Assembly: GCF_000176015.1 (NCBI RefSeq)
Contig: NZ_ACYY01000005.1
Span: forward strand, 124,001 to 188,000
Length of the DNA stretch: 64,000 nt
DNA from: Rhodobacter ferrooxidans
GTDB lineage: Bacteria; Pseudomonadota; Alphaproteobacteria; Rhodobacterales; Rhodobacteraceae
Direction of reading: 5' to 3'
Numbering within the stretch: position 1 is the stretch's first letter; each line of letters begins with the position of its first letter. Positions 52,280 through 61,663 of the stretch are shown piece by piece. The translations under genes and the position numbers were made by a program. Under the pieces are notes generated by a model that was given only the letters and a program-made list of their open reading frames with translations, was not told the origin of the DNA and ran no database searches.

Positions 52280-53542
52280 ATGGCGGGCGACTGGGCGGGC
52301 GGGCAAGACTGGATGTTCTGGGCGGTTGCGGCGGCGGTGGCGCTGATGGTGGCGGCGATCCTGCTGACGGCGCTGTGGCGTGGCCGCGGTGCCGGGGCTC
52401 CGGCTGCGGCCTATGACCTGCGGGTGTATCGCGACCAGTTGGCCGAGATCGAGCGTGATGCGGCGCGCGGCGTGATTGCCGCCGACGAGGCTGCCCGTCT
52501 GCGCACCGAAGTCTCGCGACGGGTGCTGGAGGCGGACCGGGCGCTGGCCGCGGGGCCGGATGCGGCGGTGGCCTCGGGCGGCAATGGCGTGGTGATCTCG
52601 GGTCTGGTGGTGCTTTTGCTGGCGGGGGCGTTCTGGGGCTACTGGCGGCTGGGCGCGCCGGGCTATGCCGACCTGCCGATGTCGGACCGGATTGCCGCGG
52701 CCGAGCAAACCCGCACCGCGCGGCCCAGCCAGACCCAGGCCGAGGCGCAGTTCGGCCCCGGCCCGGCCGACCCCGCGACGCTGGACCCGGACTATCTGGC
52801 GCTGGTGGAAAAGCTGCGCCTGACCGTGAAAGACCGCCCCGACGATGTGCAGGGCCAGGAGATTCTGGCCAATGCCGAAGTGCGTCTGGGCAATTTCGCC
52901 GCCGCTCAGGTCGCACAGGCCCGGGTGATCGCGCTGAAGGCCGATGCCGTCACCGCCGAGGACCATGCGGCGATGGCCGAGTTGATGGTGATGGCCGCGG
53001 GCGGTTTTGTGTCACCGCAGGCCGAGGGCGAACTGACCAAGGCGATGGCGCTTGACCCGGAAAACGGCCTTGCCCGCTATTACGTCGGGCTGATGCAGGC
53101 GCAGATCGGGCGGCCTGATCTGGGATTCCAGACCTGGCGGGCGCTCTTGGAAGGCTCGAACCAGGGCGACCCCTGGGTGCGGACGCTGCTGGCGCAGATC
53201 GGCGACATGGCGGCGATGGCGGGGGTGGAGTATCAGGTGCCGGGTGCGTCGGCCCCTGCGATGCCCGGCCCGTCGCAAGGCGACATGGCGGCGGCGGCGG
53301 AGATGTCCGAGGCCGACCGCACCGCGATGATCGAAACCATGGTCGGGCAGTTGGCAACGCGGCTGGAGGCCGGTGGCGGCAGCGCCGACGAATGGGCACG
53401 GCTGATCGGGGCTTACGGCGTGCTGGGCAAGACCGACGAGGCGCGCGCGGCCTGGGCCAGGGCCAAGGCCAGCTTTGCGCTGAACCCCACCGGGCTGGAA
53501 ACCGTGCAGGCGGCGGCACAAAAGGCCGGAGTGGCCGAGTGA
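52280..53542 (+). CDS. ccmI: Cytochrome c biogenesis factor CcmI (420 aa)
   Basis: Membrane protein of the system-I cytochrome c maturation apparatus that holds apocytochrome c for heme ligation. Two membrane segments are seen, at about 12-34 (MFWAVAAAVALMVAAILLTA) and about 104-124 (GVVISGLVVLLLAGAFWGYW), with the cytoplasmic leucine-zipper-like loop between (YRDQLAEIERDAARG). A periplasmic TPR domain from about 170 contains VQGQEILANAEVRLGNFAAA and GLARYYVGLMQAQIGRPDLG. GGGAGG lies 6 bases before the ATG. The stop overlaps the ruvX start (GTGA). The 196-base gap to soxB holds the two divergent promoters; none is clear. Confidence 0.92.
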   Translation: MAGDWAGGQDWMFWAVAAAVALMVAAILLTALWRGRGAGAPAAAYDLRVYRDQLAEIERDAARGVIAADEAARLRTEVSRRVLEADRALAAGPDAAVASGGNGVVISGLVVLLLAGAFWGYWRLGAPGYADLPMSDRIAAAEQTRTARPSQTQAEAQFGPGPADPATLDPDYLALVEKLRLTVKDRPDDVQGQEILANAEVRLGNFAAAQVAQARVIALKADAVTAEDHAAMAELMVMAAGGFVSPQAEGELTKAMALDPENGLARYYVGLMQAQIGRPDLGFQTWRALLEGSNQGDPWVRTLLAQIGDMAAMAGVEYQVPGASAPAMPGPSQGDMAAAAEMSEADRTAMIETMVGQLATRLEAGGGSADEWARLIGAYGVLGKTDEARAAWARAKASFALNPTGLETVQAAAQKAGVAE

Positions 53543-54021
53543 GCGTCCTTGAGACCATCGAGGAGTTTGCCGCCACCCTGCCCGCCCGCCGCGCCGTTGC
53601 GGGGCTGGACTTTGGCGAAAAGACCATCGGCGTTGCGGTCTCGGACCTCTCACGCAGCGTGGCGACGCCCTTGCTGACCATTCGGCGGGTGAAATTCACC
53701 GACGATGCCGCGGCCTTGGCGAAGATCATCACCGAGCGGCAGATCGCCGGGCTGATCCTGGGCCTGCCGCGCAACATGGACGGATCCGAAGGCCCGCGGG
53801 CGCAGGCGACCCGGGCGTTTGCGCGCAACCTGTCGCGGCTGACCCCGTTGCCGATCGGTTTCTGGGACGAGCGTCTGTCCACTGTTGCCGCCACACGGGC
53901 GCTGCTGGAGGCGGATACGTCGCGAAAGCGTCGCGCCGAGGTGATCGACCATGTGGCGGCGGGGTATATCCTGCAAGGTGTGCTGGACCGCATGGCGCAC
54001 ATGACCCGCGAGGCAGGCTGA
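53539..54021 (+). CDS. ruvX: Holliday-junction resolvase-like RuvX/YqgF (160 aa)
   Basis: RNase H-fold nuclease implicated in pre-16S rRNA processing and proposed as a Holliday-junction resolvase. The first acidic residue is in AGLDFGEKTIGVAV (about 22-35). Others are in LILGLPRNMDGSEGPRA and the invariant FWDERLSTVAATRALLEA. The late helix IDHVAAGYILQGVLD carries the last Asp. A GTG start overlapping the ccmI TGA is chosen because no ATG keeps the first strand. Followed with one-base overlap by the DUF1289 gene. Confidence 0.92.
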   Translation: MSVLETIEEFAATLPARRAVAGLDFGEKTIGVAVSDLSRSVATPLLTIRRVKFTDDAAALAKIITERQIAGLILGLPRNMDGSEGPRAQATRAFARNLSRLTPLPIGFWDERLSTVAATRALLEADTSRKRRAEVIDHVAAGYILQGVLDRMAHMTREAG

Positions 54022-54248
54022 TGGACAATATCTGGGCGCGTGACGAAGTGCAAAGCCCCTGCGTCAAGATCTGCGTCATTCACCCGACCGAACATCTGTG
54101 CATCGGCTGCCTGCGCAGCATGGCGGAAATCGCGTCCTGGTCGCAGCTGACCCCGGCGCGGCGGGCCGAGATCATCGCCGAACTGCCCGCCCGCGCCCCG
54201 CGTCTGGCCAAGCGGCGTGGCGGGCGTAACGGGCGGCAGGGCGAATAA
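54021..54248 (+). CDS. DUF1289 small Cys-motif protein (75 aa)
   Basis: Short protein with four cysteines, Cys14, Cys18, Cys27 and Cys30, in SPCVKICVIHPTEHLCIGC, the DUF1289 signature that may bind an Fe-S cluster or zinc. A helical stretch (RSMAEIASWSQLTPARRAEI) and a basic tail follow. Its ATG overlaps the ruvX TGA. No function is known. Confidence 0.9.
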   Translation: MDNIWARDEVQSPCVKICVIHPTEHLCIGCLRSMAEIASWSQLTPARRAEIIAELPARAPRLAKRRGGRNGRQGE

Positions 54249-54379
54249 GCACCCGCCCCGATTGCCAAATTCCCGCCTGGGTTGCATTGCCTGTGGCGCT
54301 TCGTCGCCAAAGGTCTGAAAGCCGCCGACCTGTGCGAAATTCACGTGACCGGCAGGGCGGGCTTTGCCACAACGCCCGA

Positions 54380-54721
54380 ATGAACCCGTCAGTGCTTCCT
54401 GTGGACCAGATGATCGAGGCGGCCTTGCAGCACTTGCTGTCGGGGCACGGCGAGGCGCGCGGGCTGGCGCATCTGCTGGCGACGCGCTGGCCCGATCAGC
54501 CGGTGCTGGAGGTGATCTTTGCCATGACCTGTGCTGCCAGCACCATCGAGACCGAACTGGCCAGCCCGCGCGACCGCGAGATCGCCATCGAGACCTGGCG
54601 GATGGCCGCATTGCTGGCGGTCGATCTTTACGGCATGCGCCACCGCGATCTGCCCGCCGTCACCGCTGCCGATCTGCTGGCCTACTGGCAGCAGCACGAC
54701 GGCTTCTTCCTGCCGGGTTAG
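54380..54721 (+). CDS. Conserved-looking hypothetical protein, mostly helical (113 aa)
   Basis: I do not recognise the family. The predicted protein (MNPSVLPVDQMIEAALQHLL at the start) is acidic and helical, with no signal peptide or membrane segment, one Cys and a C-terminus WQQHDGFFLPG. Codon use and frame are consistent with a real gene: high third-position GC and no competing frame on the other strand. The start is uncertain because no good Shine-Dalgarno site precedes it; an ATG at 54410 is possible. It stands 131 bases after the DUF1289 gene and ends 3 bases from the convergent TauE/SafE gene. Confidence 0.65.
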   Translation: MNPSVLPVDQMIEAALQHLLSGHGEARGLAHLLATRWPDQPVLEVIFAMTCAASTIETELASPRDREIAIETWRMAALLAVDLYGMRHRDLPAVTAADLLAYWQQHDGFFLPG

Positions 54722-54724
54722 GCC

Positions 54725-55543
54725 CTACCAGCCCGCCGCCTTGCGCAGCATGTTCAGCGCCACCACCAGGATGAACACGGCAAAGGCGCGTTTCAGCGGC
54801 CTTGGGTCCATCGCATGCGCCAGCCGCACGCCGAGGGGCGTGGTGATCAGCGTCATGGCGATGATCACGGCGAACGCGGGCAGGTTTACCGCGCCAACGG
54901 TGAACGGCGGTTTCACCGCGATGTCCAGCAGCAGGAACCCCAGCACCGAGGGCAGCGCGATGATCAGTCCGAACCCCGCCGCCGTCGCCACGGCGCGATG
55001 GATCGGCAGGCTGTAAAGGCTCATCAGCGGCACCCCGAACGTGCCGCCACCGATGCCCATCAGCACCGAAAAGAACCCCAGAGCGCCCCCCAGACCCGTG
55101 CGCGTGACGCCGCCCGGCATCTGCGGCCCCAGCCGCCAGTCGGCGCGCCCGAAGGCCATGTAAAGCCCGGCGATCAGCGCCAGCACGCCGAAGATGATCT
55201 GCAAGGTGGTGGATCGCAACTGGCTGGCCAGCGCCATGCCCAGCACCGCCCCTGCCGCGATCCACGGCCCCCAGGCTCGCAGGATCGCCCAATCCACCGC
55301 GCCCTTGCGGTTATGCGCCAGAACCGAGCGCACCGAGGTCACGATGATGGTGGCCAGCGATGTGGCCAGGCACACCTGCATCAGTTGCGGGCTGCCATAA
55401 CCCAACTGCTCGAAGGTGAAGAAGAACGCGGGCACCAGCACGATGCCGCCGCCCACCCCCAGCAACCCGGCAATCACCCCGGCAAAGGCGCCGATCGCCA
55501 GCAGCAGCGCCAGCAGGGTCAGAAGCAGGGTCGGATCTTCCAT
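54725..55543 (-). CDS. TauE/SafE-family sulfite/organosulfonate exporter-like protein (272 aa)
   Basis: Integral membrane protein with about eight segments in two repeats. The family hallmarks are AGVIAGLLGVGGGIVLVPAF near the N-terminus and GALGFFSVLMGIGGGTFGVP in the middle. Other segments are LATIIVTSVRSVLAHNRKGA and IAMTLITTPLGVRLAHAMDP. Family members export sulfite or sulfoacetate or import/export other anions; no substrate can be assigned here. ATG at 55543 is used; a GTG three codons earlier is possible. Confidence 0.9.
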   Translation of the reverse strand: MEDPTLLLTLLALLLAIGAFAGVIAGLLGVGGGIVLVPAFFFTFEQLGYGSPQLMQVCLATSLATIIVTSVRSVLAHNRKGAVDWAILRAWGPWIAAGAVLGMALASQLRSTTLQIIFGVLALIAGLYMAFGRADWRLGPQMPGGVTRTGLGGALGFFSVLMGIGGGTFGVPLMSLYSLPIHRAVATAAGFGLIIALPSVLGFLLLDIAVKPPFTVGAVNLPAFAVIIAMTLITTPLGVRLAHAMDPRPLKRAFAVFILVVALNMLRKAAGW

Positions 55544-55595
55544 GGACAACACTTTCGCAAGGGTTGCCCCGACATACCCCGCCCGCGCCGCTTGT

Positions 55596-55612
55596 GCCAG
55601 AGCGGCTCTGGC
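55596..55612. promoter_or_regulatory. Perfect inverted repeat between divergent transporter genes
   Basis: GCCAGAG-cgg-CTCTGGC is a 7+7 palindrome in the 123-base gap between the TauE/SafE and Bcr/CflA genes. It resembles an operator more than a terminator, having no T run. No regulator gene is adjacent. Confidence 0.4.
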
Positions 55613-55666
55613 CTGCGGTGGTGGAATAGATTACTGTGATCTGCATGTTTCAGGCGGAGGCGTCGG

Positions 55667-56848
55667 ATGGCTGATACCCTGTTGCGTCCGGCGCTGGTGC
55701 TGGGGTTGTTGTCGGCCGTCGGGCCGTTTGCCATCGACATGTACCTGCCGGCGATGCCCGCCATCGGTGCCGATCTGGGCGCCTCGGTTCCGGCCATGCA
55801 ATCCAGCATCACCGCCTATTTCGCGGCCTTCGGGCTGGCGCAACTGGTTTACGGGCCATGGGCCGATCAGGCCGGGCGCAAGCTGCCGCTGTATGTCGGG
55901 CTGGGGGTGTTTCTTGTCGGCACGGCGCTGTGCATTGCCGCAGGGTCGGTGCAGGCACTGCTGGTCGGGCGCTTCGTGCAGGGGCTGGGAGGTGCCGCAG
56001 TGATGGTGGTGCCCCGCGCGATCATCCGCGACATGTTCACCGGGCATCAGGCGACGCGGCTGATGGCGGCGGTGATGCTGGTGATCTCGGTCTCGCCGTT
56101 TCTGGCGCCCCTCGCCGGGGCGGGCCTGCTGGCGGTGGCGGGCTGGCGCGAGATTTTCGGCGTGCTGGCGCTGGCGGCGCTGGTCAGCCTGATCACCACC
56201 CGATTCGCGTTGGCCGAGACCCTGCCCGCAGATCAGCGGCAGCCGCAGTCGATTGCGGTGCTGTGGCAGGGCTGCAAGACCCTGCTGGCGCATCGCGGCT
56301 TCATGGGGCTGACCTTTCTGGGCGGCTTTGCCATGGCCAGCTTTTTCGTGTTCATCGCCTCGGCGTCGTTCGTCTATGCGGCGGCGTTCGGGCTGTCGCC
56401 GCTGCAATTCTCGCTGGCCTTCGCGGTGAATGCGCTGGGGTTCTTTGCCGCCTCGCAACTGGCCGCCGGGCTGGGCCAGCGGATCGGCGCGCCGAAACTG
56501 ATCGCCCGCGCCACCGCCGGGTTTGCCGCCATCACCTTGGCGCTGTTCCTGGTGGCGCTGAGCGGCCATGCCGGGTTGTGGCTGACCATCGCCGGGCTGT
56601 TCTGCGCCAATGCCTGTCTGGGGCTGGTGATCCCCACCGCCATGGTGCTGGCATTGGAGGAGCATGGCCGCATCGCGGGCCTCGCCGCCTCGCTGGGCGG
56701 CACCTTGCAGATGCTGGCGGGCGGCGCGATGATCGCGCTGTCGGGGCCGTTCTTCGATGGCACGGTGCTGCCGATGCTGGCGGCGATTGCGCTGTGCGGC
56801 GCGCTGGCCTTTGCCACCTCGCGGCTGGTGCTGGATCAGTCGGGCTGA
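55667..56848 (+). CDS. Bcr/CflA-family multidrug efflux MFS transporter (393 aa)
   Basis: Twelve-segment proton antiporter. The signature FAIDMYLPAMPAIGADLG follows the first segment, the motif-A loop is YGPWADQAGRKLPLYVGLG (about 62-80), and motif C-like residues occur in VMLVISVSPFLAPLAGAGLL. Family length is about 390-400. GGAGGCG lies about 7 bases before the ATG. The end overlaps the convergent dusA gene by 13 bases. Substrates are probably drugs such as bicyclomycin or sulfonamides, or dipeptides in some members. Confidence 0.93.
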   Translation: MADTLLRPALVLGLLSAVGPFAIDMYLPAMPAIGADLGASVPAMQSSITAYFAAFGLAQLVYGPWADQAGRKLPLYVGLGVFLVGTALCIAAGSVQALLVGRFVQGLGGAAVMVVPRAIIRDMFTGHQATRLMAAVMLVISVSPFLAPLAGAGLLAVAGWREIFGVLALAALVSLITTRFALAETLPADQRQPQSIAVLWQGCKTLLAHRGFMGLTFLGGFAMASFFVFIASASFVYAAAFGLSPLQFSLAFAVNALGFFAASQLAAGLGQRIGAPKLIARATAGFAAITLALFLVALSGHAGLWLTIAGLFCANACLGLVIPTAMVLALEEHGRIAGLAASLGGTLQMLAGGAMIALSGPFFDGTVLPMLAAIALCGALAFATSRLVLDQSG

Positions 56849-57813
56849 ACCTGCGCCAAAGCGGCGTCCAGCACTTGTAGCCCCGCGCCGTCACGCACCG
56901 CTTGTTCCGACAGCACCCGCCGCCAGCCGCGGGCACCGGGGCGGCCTGCGAACAGCCCCAGCATGTGCCGGGTGATCTGGTGCAGCTTGCCGCCCTGCGC
57001 CAGATGCGCCGCGATATAGGGCTGCATTGCCTCGATCACGCCGAAGGCATCGCGCCCCGGTGGGTCGCCCCACAACGTGTCGGCACCGATCAGCGTGGCG
57101 CCGGGGTCGTGATAGGCCGCCCGGCCGATCATCACCCCGTCCAGCCCCTGCGCCAGCAGCCCGCGCGCCTGATCCAGCGTCGCCACGCCGCCGTTGATGC
57201 TGATGGTCAGATCGGGAAACTCCCGCTTCATCCGCAGCACCAGCGGGTAATCCAGCGGCGGGATCTCGCGGTTTTCCTTGGGCGACAGCCCCTGCAACCA
57301 GGCCTTGCGGGCGTGGATGATGACATGGCCGACCCCGACGCCGCGCAGCATCTCCAGAAACGCCGGCAGCACGTCTTCCGGCACCTGATCATCCACTCCG
57401 ATCCGGCATTTCACCGTCACCGGCACCGGGCTTGCGTCTTGCATCGCCGCCACGCAGGCGGCCACCAGCGCCGGTTGCAGCATCAGCACCGCCCCGAACG
57501 CCCCCGACTGCACCCGGTCCGAGGGGCAGCCGACGTTCAGGTTGATCTCGTCATAGCCCCAGGGCGCCGCCAACCGCACCGCCTGCGCCAGTTCCGCCGG
57601 GTCGGAGCCACCGAGTTGCAACGCCACCGGATGCTCGGCCAAGTCATAGCCCAGCAGGCGGTCGCGCGGCCCGTGGATCACGGCCAGCGCCGTCACCATC
57701 TCGGTATAAAGCATCGCCCGCGCCGTCATCGCGCGGTGAAAATAGCGGCAATGCCGGTCGGTCCAGTCCATCATCGGCGCGACGGACAGCTTGGCATGGT
57801 GATTTCTCTGCAC
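56836..57813 (-). CDS. dusA: tRNA-dihydrouridine synthase DusA, GTG start (325 aa)
   Basis: FMN enzyme reducing uridines 20/20a of tRNA. The N-terminus LSVAPMMDWTDRHCRYFHR is diagnostic for DusA. The catalytic Cys96 is in NLNVGCPSDRVQSG. FMN-site segments include VKCRIGVDD, VIIHARKAWLQGLSPKENR, SINGGV and GVMIGRAAYH. The frame is closed by TAA three codons before the GTG at 57813, and ATG would fall inside the conserved core, so GTG is the only sensible start. Convergent overlap with the Bcr/CflA gene. Confidence 0.95.
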   Translation of the reverse strand: MQRNHHAKLSVAPMMDWTDRHCRYFHRAMTARAMLYTEMVTALAVIHGPRDRLLGYDLAEHPVALQLGGSDPAELAQAVRLAAPWGYDEINLNVGCPSDRVQSGAFGAVLMLQPALVAACVAAMQDASPVPVTVKCRIGVDDQVPEDVLPAFLEMLRGVGVGHVIIHARKAWLQGLSPKENREIPPLDYPLVLRMKREFPDLTISINGGVATLDQARGLLAQGLDGVMIGRAAYHDPGATLIGADTLWGDPPGRDAFGVIEAMQPYIAAHLAQGGKLHQITRHMLGLFAGRPGARGWRRVLSEQAVRDGAGLQVLDAALAQVQPD

Positions 57814-58080
57814 TTCCTCTTACCTTCAACGCGAGGCCCGGACGGACTGCCTTGCGGGTCGTGGGCAACATTCCGGCTTGCACAAGCGGGTTGGCGCCTG
57901 CGGTCCGGTTTCGATCTGGTCGCAATAAACCACGGCGGCGGGTTGTCCGCCATGGGCACCCGGTTGCCGTCCATGGTTGCAAGAATCGATCCCGCGCCCC
58001 CGTGGCCGCCCGGCGCAAGGTGGCATGAACGCCCCCAGCGCGACCGGATGGCCCGTCAGCACCAGCGGCGTCCGCAGCCG
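57814..58080. other. Apparently non-coding stretch between dusA and the outer-membrane protein gene
   Basis: The 267 bases lie downstream of the outer-membrane gene and upstream of dusA on the same strand. Short open frames exist on both strands, but they have skewed Arg/Pro/Cys composition and no family features. No terminator hairpin with a T run, tRNA or riboswitch was recognised; it should carry the dusA promoter. Confidence 0.4.
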
Positions 58081-61000
58081 TCAGAACTTGCTGATCAGGT
58101 TCAGGAACACGCCCTCGCGGTTGGTTTCCATACTGCGCAGATCGTCCGACACGCCCCCCCAGGAATAGCCGCCACCCAGGCGCAGGTTGTCGCCCATGTC
58201 GCGGTAAACCGCAACGAGTGCGCCGAACTCGGTGGTGTTCGCCTTGGGAAACGCCATCGCGCGGCTTTCGGCCATGATGTCCCAGTTGTGCACAACATGG
58301 TAATCCAGCCGCATGATCCCGAGATGGGCTTGCGAGCTGTTGAAGACGTTGCTGCCGCGCGCCGCCTCTTCACGCTGCCGGAAGCCGTATTTCACCCCCA
58401 GCGTGAACTGCTGGTTCAGATCGACACTGACCCCCATGTTCAGGATATGGCTGCGCTGCTTTGGCCCGTTCACGTCGCCGTCCACGTTCACCTGATCGCT
58501 GCCCGGCAGATCATAAAGGTAAGTGTAGCTGATCAGCGCGTTCACCCGGTCGTTGTCGATCGGGCGGTAGGCATAGCCCAGGCTCGCCTCGACATAGCGG
58601 CCATCGCGCAGATTGTCGGTATCGGCGTCGGAAAGCACGGCATCCAGATTGCCGATCAGCCGCCAGTTTTCGCTGGTGCGCCGGTCAAAGAAGCCCGACA
58701 TCAGCAGGGTCTGGCGGTCTTGCACACGGGCCGGGTTGTTGCTGTCCTCGAACCGCAGCTCGCTGCGCAGGCCGGCGCTGAAATCCTCGCCGCCCGAGAA
58801 TTTCACCCCGAACGACAGGCCTTGCCGCTGGATCGTGGTGCCATCGCTTTCGGTGTTTTCACCGGACAGAATACCGAAGTCATAGCGCCAGGTGTCCGAC
58901 GGCGTGTAGGTCACCCCATAGGTGCTGGTCAGCGACGGCTCGCTGCCAAAGCCGCTATAGCTGTTTTCGGCCGTGTAGGCCCACCTGTCGCTCAGCCGGG
59001 TTTGCGCGCCAAACACCAGCGTGCCCTTGTCGCGGCCGGTCACTGTCGCGCTTTCGGCCACCCGCGTCGGGTCAAGCCGGTAGCCCAGCGAATAGGTGCT
59101 GCTCGCGTTCGGTGCCCAGGCAAGTTCCAGCCGCCCTGCAGCCCCAAGGCTGCCGTCCGACGCCTCGCCCAGCACGGTCCACGCCTCTGACAGCCGCGCC
59201 TCGGCGCCAAAGCCCAACCGGTTGTTCCTGCCAAGCCCGCCGGCATGGCGCAGCGTCGCCTGACCAAACACCCAGGCCGACAGATCGTCGTCCCGCGTCC
59301 AGGTCAGCTTGGCACCCAGATCGGTGCGGGTGCCGTTGTCCTCGGCCAGAGTGCTGCCCGGCGTGCTGCGGTCGGTATGGCCGGCTTCCAGTTCCAGCCC
59401 CAGCGTATCGCTGACTGCCAGCGCCACACCCAGCCGCGCATCGGTGCGTTCCTTGCCCGCCGCATCGTCGAAGCGGTCGGTGCCAAAGGTCAGGTCCACC
59501 CGGTCGGTCAGCCCGACCTCGCCATCCAGCCCATAGGTGGTCTGCGCGGTGGCAATTTCCAGATCGGGCGATGAAAAGCCCGCGTCCCGGCGGTCGAAAT
59601 AGCCCGAGACGAAGCCCTTGCCGCCCAGATCGGCCAGATCGACCCGGCCTTCCACCCGCAAGCCATCGGCGGGTGCGCCCAGCACACCGGCACTTGGCGT
59701 TGCCGGATCAATCTCCAGCCCGCCATTCAGCGACAGTGACGAACCGAACCCCGGCCCCTCGCTGCGGGCCGCCTCGAACGACAGGTATGTGCCCTCGCTG
59801 TGGCGGAACAACACATCGGCCCCGACCAGCGTGCTGTCGGCCGCGCCGCTGTTTTCCTGCACGCCCGAAAGGCCGAAGCGCAGGCTTTCGGTCGCCCAGA
59901 CCTCGGCCCGGCCGCCTGCTGAAACCCCGTTTACCGCGCCGGTGGTCGGCACATATTCATACTGCGCCACCAGATTGAGGTCATAATCCCCCAGCGGCCG
60001 GTCCGTCAGCAGTCCGCCCGCGCCGGCCGAAGGCGACAGCGGCGCGTTCAGGATCACCAGACCCTGCACATAGTCGATGCGGTAATCCGACCCCTCGACC
60101 AGCCGACGGGTGCTGACCACCCGGCCAGACACCGGATCGCGCGTCTCGATCAGCAGCGTCTCGGTGCCGCTTTGAATATCGCGGCGCGACAAGAAATAGG
60201 CGCTGCCGCCAGTGCCGCGGAACACATCGCGTTGCAGCAGGCTGTCGGGTTGCGCCGCATAGCCGGTAAAGCGGAACCGCGCCTCGCCATTTGCCATCGT
60301 CTCGGTGGCACGCCATTCGCCCTTCAGCCCGTAAAGCGCCCGGTCCGACCGGACCACCAGATCCAGATCCTCGGTCGGCTTGAAGTCGCCCCACATCAGG
60401 TGGCTGCCGTTCCGTTCGACCTTCAGGAACAGCTTGCCCGAGGTGGGGGCCAGGTTTTCCTTGCTGGAATCGTCGCCCGTGGTGACCCAGACATCCTCGT
60501 CCTCGATCCCGGCCAGCACCTGATCGGGGTGCTTGCGGCCGAAATCGCGGAACAGGTCGCGCAATTCATCCTCGCGCGTGTCCACCATGGCGGTCAGCTG
60601 CGTGCCATCCGCCGTCACCCCCTGCGCAAAGCCCGCGATGCGGCCACGCTTCCAGGTCTTGTCGGTCACCAGGTCGCGGCCCAGCGTCAGATCGACGATG
60701 CCGGTGGCAAACACCTCGCGCGCCGGGATGGTGACGTTGCGGACCTCGCTGGTGCTGCCGACGCCGATCTGCACACCGTGCTCGCCGGGCGGCAGGATGC
60801 GCTGCACGATGAAACCGCGATGCAGGTCCTGGATCACCGGCTCGCCCATCACGGTGATGCGGGTGCCCGCAGGCACATCAAGGCCGGTCACCGTCACCGC
60901 GCCACCGCGCACCGGGATGCGCCGCCGCGCCGTGCGGTCCTCGCCCTCGCCCGCCGCCACGATCGGCCCATCCAGTTCGGGATCGGCCAGCCGCCTGGCC

Positions 61001-61653
61001 GACCGCGCCAGCGGCAGCACGGCGGTTTCATCATAGCGCCCGGCACTGTCATAGACCCGCAGCACATAGTCCATCTCCGGGTCGCCGCCTGCAGGCATCA
61101 CCCAGTCAGCGACGCCATTGGGTGCAATCGGCACCAGCGTCACCCGGCCATCGCGGTCGCGGATGCGCACTTCGGCCTTGGCGATCCAGGCCGGATAGTT
61201 GGAGAAGGCGCGAAAGCTGACCCGTTCCCCCGCCACATAGCTGCGCCGCATGTCCACGGTGCTGACGTTCAGCTTGGGCTTTGCGCCCAACCCGTCATAG
61301 CTGAGCTGCACGCCCATGTCTTCCAGGCTGCGGTCCACGGCGCGGATATCGCCCTGCACCACCGGATCGCCGGCAATCGTCTGGCGCGGCCCCCCGGCGC
61401 GGACCGGGTCGATCGAGATCGAGAATCCCAGATCTCCCACCGCGGATGCCCCGTCATCCTCGGTGTTGGCCCCGATTTCACGCGCCACCACCTGGCCTTG
61501 GTTGGCCTGGAAACAGCCCTCGGGCAGCACGCCGCCCACCAGCGCGCAGCCTTGGGTTTCCGCCATGGCGGCGCTGGCCATCAACGCCAGCAACGCCGAG
61601 CTGCCCGCCAGTCTTGCCATGCTGCGTCCGGTTCTGCCTGTCTTGCGGTCCAT
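58081..61653 (-). CDS. Large outer-membrane beta-barrel protein (1190 aa)
   Basis: Secreted protein with a signal peptide (RSMARLAGSSALLALMASAA, cleaved near MAETQ). The N-terminal half has periplasmic or exposed Ig-like strands, for example VSTVDMRRSYVAGERVSFRA, RIPVRGGAVTVTGLDVPAGT and VSTRRLVEGSDYRIDYVQGL. From about residue 540 alternating strands such as GLRFGLSGVQENSG, LGFGAEARLSEAWTVLGEAS and SLGYAYRPIDNDRVNALISY form a long beta-barrel ending in the C-terminal Phe (FLNLISKF), the usual outer-membrane signature. No TonB box was found. ATG at 61653 has GAGGG upstream; it starts 10 bases after the stop of the DUF11 gene, so both are probably co-expressed. Confidence 0.85.
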   Translation of the reverse strand: MDRKTGRTGRSMARLAGSSALLALMASAAMAETQGCALVGGVLPEGCFQANQGQVVAREIGANTEDDGASAVGDLGFSISIDPVRAGGPRQTIAGDPVVQGDIRAVDRSLEDMGVQLSYDGLGAKPKLNVSTVDMRRSYVAGERVSFRAFSNYPAWIAKAEVRIRDRDGRVTLVPIAPNGVADWVMPAGGDPEMDYVLRVYDSAGRYDETAVLPLARSARRLADPELDGPIVAAGEGEDRTARRRIPVRGGAVTVTGLDVPAGTRITVMGEPVIQDLHRGFIVQRILPPGEHGVQIGVGSTSEVRNVTIPAREVFATGIVDLTLGRDLVTDKTWKRGRIAGFAQGVTADGTQLTAMVDTREDELRDLFRDFGRKHPDQVLAGIEDEDVWVTTGDDSSKENLAPTSGKLFLKVERNGSHLMWGDFKPTEDLDLVVRSDRALYGLKGEWRATETMANGEARFRFTGYAAQPDSLLQRDVFRGTGGSAYFLSRRDIQSGTETLLIETRDPVSGRVVSTRRLVEGSDYRIDYVQGLVILNAPLSPSAGAGGLLTDRPLGDYDLNLVAQYEYVPTTGAVNGVSAGGRAEVWATESLRFGLSGVQENSGAADSTLVGADVLFRHSEGTYLSFEAARSEGPGFGSSLSLNGGLEIDPATPSAGVLGAPADGLRVEGRVDLADLGGKGFVSGYFDRRDAGFSSPDLEIATAQTTYGLDGEVGLTDRVDLTFGTDRFDDAAGKERTDARLGVALAVSDTLGLELEAGHTDRSTPGSTLAEDNGTRTDLGAKLTWTRDDDLSAWVFGQATLRHAGGLGRNNRLGFGAEARLSEAWTVLGEASDGSLGAAGRLELAWAPNASSTYSLGYRLDPTRVAESATVTGRDKGTLVFGAQTRLSDRWAYTAENSYSGFGSEPSLTSTYGVTYTPSDTWRYDFGILSGENTESDGTTIQRQGLSFGVKFSGGEDFSAGLRSELRFEDSNNPARVQDRQTLLMSGFFDRRTSENWRLIGNLDAVLSDADTDNLRDGRYVEASLGYAYRPIDNDRVNALISYTYLYDLPGSDQVNVDGDVNGPKQRSHILNMGVSVDLNQQFTLGVKYGFRQREEAARGSNVFNSSQAHLGIMRLDYHVVHNWDIMAESRAMAFPKANTTEFGALVAVYRDMGDNLRLGGGYSWGGVSDDLRSMETNREGVFLNLISKF

Positions 61654-61663
61654 CACACAGCCC

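Noticed and set aside
57771-58062. Short Cys/Arg-rich frames between the outer-membrane gene and dusA, for example 57826-58062 and 57771-57974 (minus)
   Set aside because: No Shine-Dalgarno site, skewed composition and no recognisable domain; one also overlaps the start of dusA.
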